Shown: one piece after another, positions 5,602 to 7,790 of the stretch
Position numbering within the stretch: position 1 is the first letter of the stretch
Layout of the letters: each line of letters starts with the position of its first letter
DNA from: JBOHHM01 sp050725495
GTDB taxonomy: Bacteria; Pseudomonadota; Gammaproteobacteria; Burkholderiales; Burkholderiaceae_C
DNA length: 7,790 nucleotides
Reading direction: 5' to 3'
Assembly (NCBI GenBank): GCA_050725495.1
Contig: JBOHHM010000229.1
Location: 1 to 7,790 of the forward strand
The notes under the pieces: generated by a model
Databases searched by the model: none
What the model was told of the DNA's origin: nothing
What the model saw: the letters and a program-made list of their open reading frames with translations, nothing else
Position numbers and translations under genes: made by a program

Positions 5602-6594
5602 TCAGGATTCAGCGGTGAAGCCGACCTTTTTGACCAGCGGCGCCCAGCGGTCGTACTCGTCTTGCTGCGATTTCGCCATCTCGGTCGGGGTAGAGCCGGC
5701 CGCGACCAGCCCGAAGGTGCCGAGCGAGTCGATCACCATCTTGTCCTTCAGGGCCTGGTTGATCGCCGCGTTGGCCGCACTGACGATGGCGGCCGGCGTT
5801 TTGGCCGGGGCATAGAAGCCGAACCATTCTTCCGTGGTCAGGAAACCGAAGCCCTGTTCGGCGAAGGTGGCCACGTCGGGCGTGAACGGCGTGCGCTTGG
5901 CGCCCGAGGTCGCCAGGATGCGCAGCTTGCCGGCCTTGTGGTTGGCCAGGAAATCGCCGGTCGGGGTGACCATGGAAGTGATCTGGCCGCCGATCACGTC
6001 GGTCACGCCAGGGACCGAGCCACGGTAGGGCACATGCTTGAGTTCCACGCCGGCATGGATGCCCAGCAGGGCGCCGAGAAAGTGCGGCGTGGAGCCGGCA
6101 GCGGGCGAGCCGTAGCTGGCGTCCTTGGGGTTGGCCTTGGCCCAGGCCAGGTAGTCGGCCACCGTTTTCACGCTGGCGGGCACCATGGGGCCTACCGCGA
6201 GCGCATGCGTCATGATGGCCGCGATCGACACCGGCGCGAAATCCTTGAACGGGTCGTAGCTCAGCTTGCTGTAGATGTGCGGATAGATCGCGGTGCAGGA
6301 GTAGGGGGTGAGCAGCAGCGTCGAGCCATCGGCCGGGGCCGCCCTGACCACCTCGCAGGCGATGCGGCCGCCCGCACCCGGCTTGTTTTCGACGACCGCG
6401 GGGTTTTTCGAATAGGCTGAGCCTGCAATCTTCTCGCCGGCGCGTCGGCTGGTGGCGTCAGCCGTTCCGCCGGCCGGAAAGCCGTTGATGATCTTGACGG
6501 ATTCCAGCGCCTGCGCGAGCGCGGCCAAGGGATGCAGCGCGCCGAATGCAGCCAGGGCGCCAGCGGACTGGACGAAGTGACGACGGGTGGTCAT
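5602..6594 (-). CDS. Bug/TctC-family periplasmic solute-binding protein, second of a tandem pair
   Basis: This 330-residue protein is a Bug-type extracytoplasmic receptor; such proteins bind carboxylates and other small acids for tripartite tricarboxylate (TctABC) transport. The signal begins MTTRRHF, a twin-arginine pattern, followed by a hydrophobic stretch and an ALA site with cleavage expected after A27. Family motifs are GFPAGGTADATSRR (38-51), VENKPGAGGRIA (68-79), the PADGSTLLLTP segment (87-97), YGSPAAGSTPHF and HVPYRGS. AGGAGA lies six bases upstream of the ATG and supports the start. Forty-six bases separate it from the preceding binding-protein gene and 14 from the esterase gene. 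It resembles its neighbour at 6641-7627 throughout and ends in almost the same GFxAES tail. No TctA or TctB membrane component is in view, so it must use one encoded elsewhere or act as a sensor or scavenging protein. Terephthalate uptake by TphC is a precedent for a Bug protein that uses unlinked membrane parts. Confidence 0.95.
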   Translation of the reverse strand: MTTRRHFVQSAGALAAFGALHPLAALAQALESVKIINGFPAGGTADATSRRAGEKIAGSAYSKNPAVVENKPGAGGRIACEVVRAAPADGSTLLLTPYSCTAIYPHIYSKLSYDPFKDFAPVSIAAIMTHALAVGPMVPASVKTVADYLAWAKANPKDASYGSPAAGSTPHFLGALLGIHAGVELKHVPYRGSVPGVTDVIGGQITSMVTPTGDFLANHKAGKLRILATSGAKRTPFTPDVATFAEQGFGFLTTEEWFGFYAPAKTPAAIVSAANAAINQALKDKMVIDSLGTFGLVAAGSTPTEMAKSQQDEYDRWAPLVKKVGFTAES

Positions 6595-6640
6595 GGCAGG
6601 TCTCCTGCTGTGTCAAAGGGGCTGATGAAAGCGGTGCGGT

Positions 6641-7627
6641 TCACGATTCGGCGCTAAAGCCAATTTGCTTGATGAGGCGGCGCCATTCCTCGGCATCGGC
6701 CTTGAGCAGCTCGGACAGTGCCTCGGGCGTCGACGACTGGATCTCCATGCCGACCTGGGCCATGCTGCTGATCACATCGGGCTGGGCCAGCGCCGGCTGC
6801 AGGTAGGCGGCTGCGCGGCGCAGCGTTTGCGGGCCGGCCTTGGCCGGCAGGAAAAAGCCGTACCACTCGCGCACCGTGATCGGGTAACCCTGCTCGCGAT
6901 AGGTCGGCACGTCGGGCGCGAACGGGTTGCGCTTGGTGCCGGAGACCGCGAGCAGGCGCAGCTTGCCGCCCTTGAGGTAGGGCAGGTAGTCCCCGACAGG
7001 CGACGACATGGCCGAGATCTGGCCGCCCAGCAGGTCCTGGATGCCGGGGGCCGAGCCTCGGTAGGGGATGTGCTTGAGGTCGGCGTTGGTGATCTTGGCC
7101 AGCAGGGCAGCGACCATGTGCGGCATCGAACCCGCGGCCGGCGAGCCGTAGTTGGCTTTGGCGGGGTCGGCCTTGGCCCAGGCGAGGAAGTCCTTGATGG
7201 TCTTGACGCTCTCGGGCACGGCCGGGCCGACGCCGAAACCGTGGCTGAAGAAGCAGCCGACCGATACCGGTGCCACGTCTTCGAGCTTGTAGGGCAGCTT
7301 GGGGTAGGTGTAGGGATAGATCGACAGCATCGATGAGGGCGTGAGCAGCATCACGCTGCCGTCGGCCAGGCTGTCCTTGAGCGTGGTGATGGCGATCTGG
7401 CCGCCAGCACCGGGCTTGTTTTCCACCACCACGTTGTTGGCATAGCCGCCGCGCAGCTTGTCGGCGATGCGGCGCGCCAGCGCGTCCGTGGTGCCGCCAG
7501 CCGGGAAGCCGACCAGGATCTTGGCGAGTTCGATCGAGCCCTGGGCGCGGGCGGCCAGGGGCAGTCCCAGGCTGGCCAGGGCGGCTGCGCCCGTGAGGGA
7601 GCGCGTGAATTCGCGGCGTGTGGTCAT
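6641..7627 (-). CDS. Bug/TctC-family periplasmic solute-binding protein, first of a tandem pair
   Basis: This 328-residue protein has the same architecture as the next gene. It starts MTTRREFTRSL, a twin-arginine signal, with an ARA site and mature N-terminus expected at Q29. The ligand-binding motifs are VGFPAGGTTDALARR (39-53), VENKPGAGGQIA (68-79), LADGSVMLLTP (87-97), YGSPAAGSMPHM (160-171) and HIPYRGSAPGIQDLLGGQ (186-203). GGAGA lies seven bases upstream of the ATG. The gap to the thioesterase stop is 40 bases and shows no terminator. By eye roughly half of the positions are identical to the neighbouring protein, including both lobes, so a tandem duplication followed by divergence is likely. 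The loops that line the ligand cleft differ (for example TPSSMLSIYPYTY here against TPYSCTAIYPHIY there), which suggests related but distinct ligands. Confidence 0.95.
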   Translation of the reverse strand: MTTRREFTRSLTGAAALASLGLPLAARAQGSIELAKILVGFPAGGTTDALARRIADKLRGGYANNVVVENKPGAGGQIAITTLKDSLADGSVMLLTPSSMLSIYPYTYPKLPYKLEDVAPVSVGCFFSHGFGVGPAVPESVKTIKDFLAWAKADPAKANYGSPAAGSMPHMVAALLAKITNADLKHIPYRGSAPGIQDLLGGQISAMSSPVGDYLPYLKGGKLRLLAVSGTKRNPFAPDVPTYREQGYPITVREWYGFFLPAKAGPQTLRRAAAYLQPALAQPDVISSMAQVGMEIQSSTPEALSELLKADAEEWRRLIKQIGFSAES

Positions 7628-7667
7628 GGTGTTGTCTCCGTTTGAAAGTGGGTTTAGTCAACGAGGT

Positions 7668-7790
7668 TCAGCTGCACTTGGCCTTGATGTCTTCAGGCAC
7701 GGGGATGGCCTTGATGCGGTGCGGATCCTCGGGCGGGTGAATCACAAAGGCGCGTGTCTCCAGGCCTTCGCACAGCAGATCCTCGCCGCG
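7668..7790 (-). CDS. Probable hotdog-fold acyl-CoA thioesterase (C-terminal 40 residues; runs off the right edge)
   Basis: The minus strand is open from the window edge to a TGA at 7668-7670, giving 40 residues. They start RGEDLLCEGLETRAFVIHPP and end IPVPEDIKAKCS. The pattern of a GE-x-L-x-x-EG strand, then a strand of the TRAFVI type, then a loop and a final (I)P-x-P-x-(D/E)-I helix is what the C-terminus of 4-hydroxybenzoyl-CoA/YbgC-type thioesterases looks like. Those enzymes hydrolyse acyl-CoA esters in the cytoplasm. The catalytic N-terminal half is outside the window, so activity cannot be judged. It lies 40 bases upstream of the first binding-protein gene on the same strand, with no terminator between, so it is probably in the operon. 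Reading frame and stop are certain; family assignment is moderate. Confidence 0.62.
   Translation of the reverse strand, partial: RGEDLLCEGLETRAFVIHPPEDPHRIKAIPVPEDIKAKCS

Larger units (their letters stand above)
1652..7790 (-). other. Predicted operon: thioesterase, two Bug proteins, esterase lipoprotein, acyl-CoA dehydrogenase, MarR
   Basis: Six genes run in one direction with gaps of 40, 46, 14, 3 and 6 bases and no intrinsic terminator between them. Ribosome-binding sites are good before the two binding-protein genes and weak before the last three, where the short spacing favours translational coupling. The promoter and any further genes lie beyond 7790. The set combines extracytoplasmic ester hydrolysis, periplasmic capture and CoA-linked oxidation under a MarR protein. 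This supports a dedicated catabolic unit of unknown substrate. Confidence 0.8.

Noticed and set aside
4214..5815. A 533-codon open frame on the plus strand opposite the esterase gene
   Set aside because: Same reasons: it mirrors a gene with a complete catalytic triad and lipoprotein signal, has low-complexity composition and no recognisable motif.
6654..7661. A 335-codon minus-strand frame overlapping the first Bug gene
   Set aside because: It is a shifted frame of the Bug gene, arginine- and proline-rich, with none of the Bug motifs; the true frame has a signal peptide and a good ribosome-binding site.
1..7790. CRISPR arrays, tRNA or rRNA genes, insertion sequences, attachment sites, riboswitches
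   Set aside because: I scanned for regular direct repeats, transposase motifs with terminal inverted repeats and RNA gene signatures and saw none. The window reads as ordinary chromosomal coding DNA with small intergenic repeats.

Overview
The window looks like a GC-rich betaproteobacterial chromosome, most likely order Burkholderiales and plausibly Comamonadaceae. The grounds are the two tandem Bug/TctC-type solute-binding proteins, the DmdC-like acyl-CoA dehydrogenase beside a thioesterase, and short palindromic intergenic repeats that I recall from Comamonadaceae. The family placement is an inference without a database search. All eight complete or partial protein-coding genes that I accept lie on the minus strand, so transcription runs from high to low coordinates.

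Left part (1-1651), housekeeping and small regulatory genes. The 5' third to half of grpE (1-307) is preceded by a clear heat-shock (sigma32) promoter at 344-371. Next comes a stand-alone cytoplasmic FKBP-type prolyl isomerase (579-932). A small HxlR-type winged-helix regulator (1179-1487) follows, insulated from the FKBP gene by a strong intrinsic terminator (1129-1158). The region upstream of the regulator gene holds a plausible sigma70 promoter (1561-1589), a perfect TTGTGT-N3-ACACAA palindrome (1532-1546) and a second inverted repeat over the -10 box. The intergenic DNA here carries two related copies of a 30-bp palindromic repeat (951-980, 1581-1610) and a GC-rich hairpin repeat (1035-1080).

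Right part (1652-7790), a catabolic operon. In transcription order it contains: the C-terminal end of a probable hotdog acyl-CoA thioesterase (7668-7790, continuing outside the window); two tandem Bug-family periplasmic binding proteins (6641-7627 and 5602-6594); a tannase/feruloyl-esterase/MHETase-family lipoprotein (3845-5587); a 575-residue DmdC-like acyl-CoA dehydrogenase (2114-3841); and a MarR-family regulator (1652-2107). The gaps are 40, 46, 14, 3 and 6 nt, with no terminator between genes, so co-transcription is very likely.

The parts suggest one pathway. A lipid-anchored esterase would cut an ester outside the cytoplasm. Binding proteins would capture the released acid for import. 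CoA-dependent oxidation (dehydrogenase, thioesterase) would follow in the cytoplasm, under control of a MarR protein that may sense the substrate or its CoA ester. The substrate cannot be read from the sequence. The most notable molecular detail is that the esterase appears to lack both cysteines of the active-site disulfide that defines the family's CS-D-HC motif, while four other expected cysteine pairs are present.
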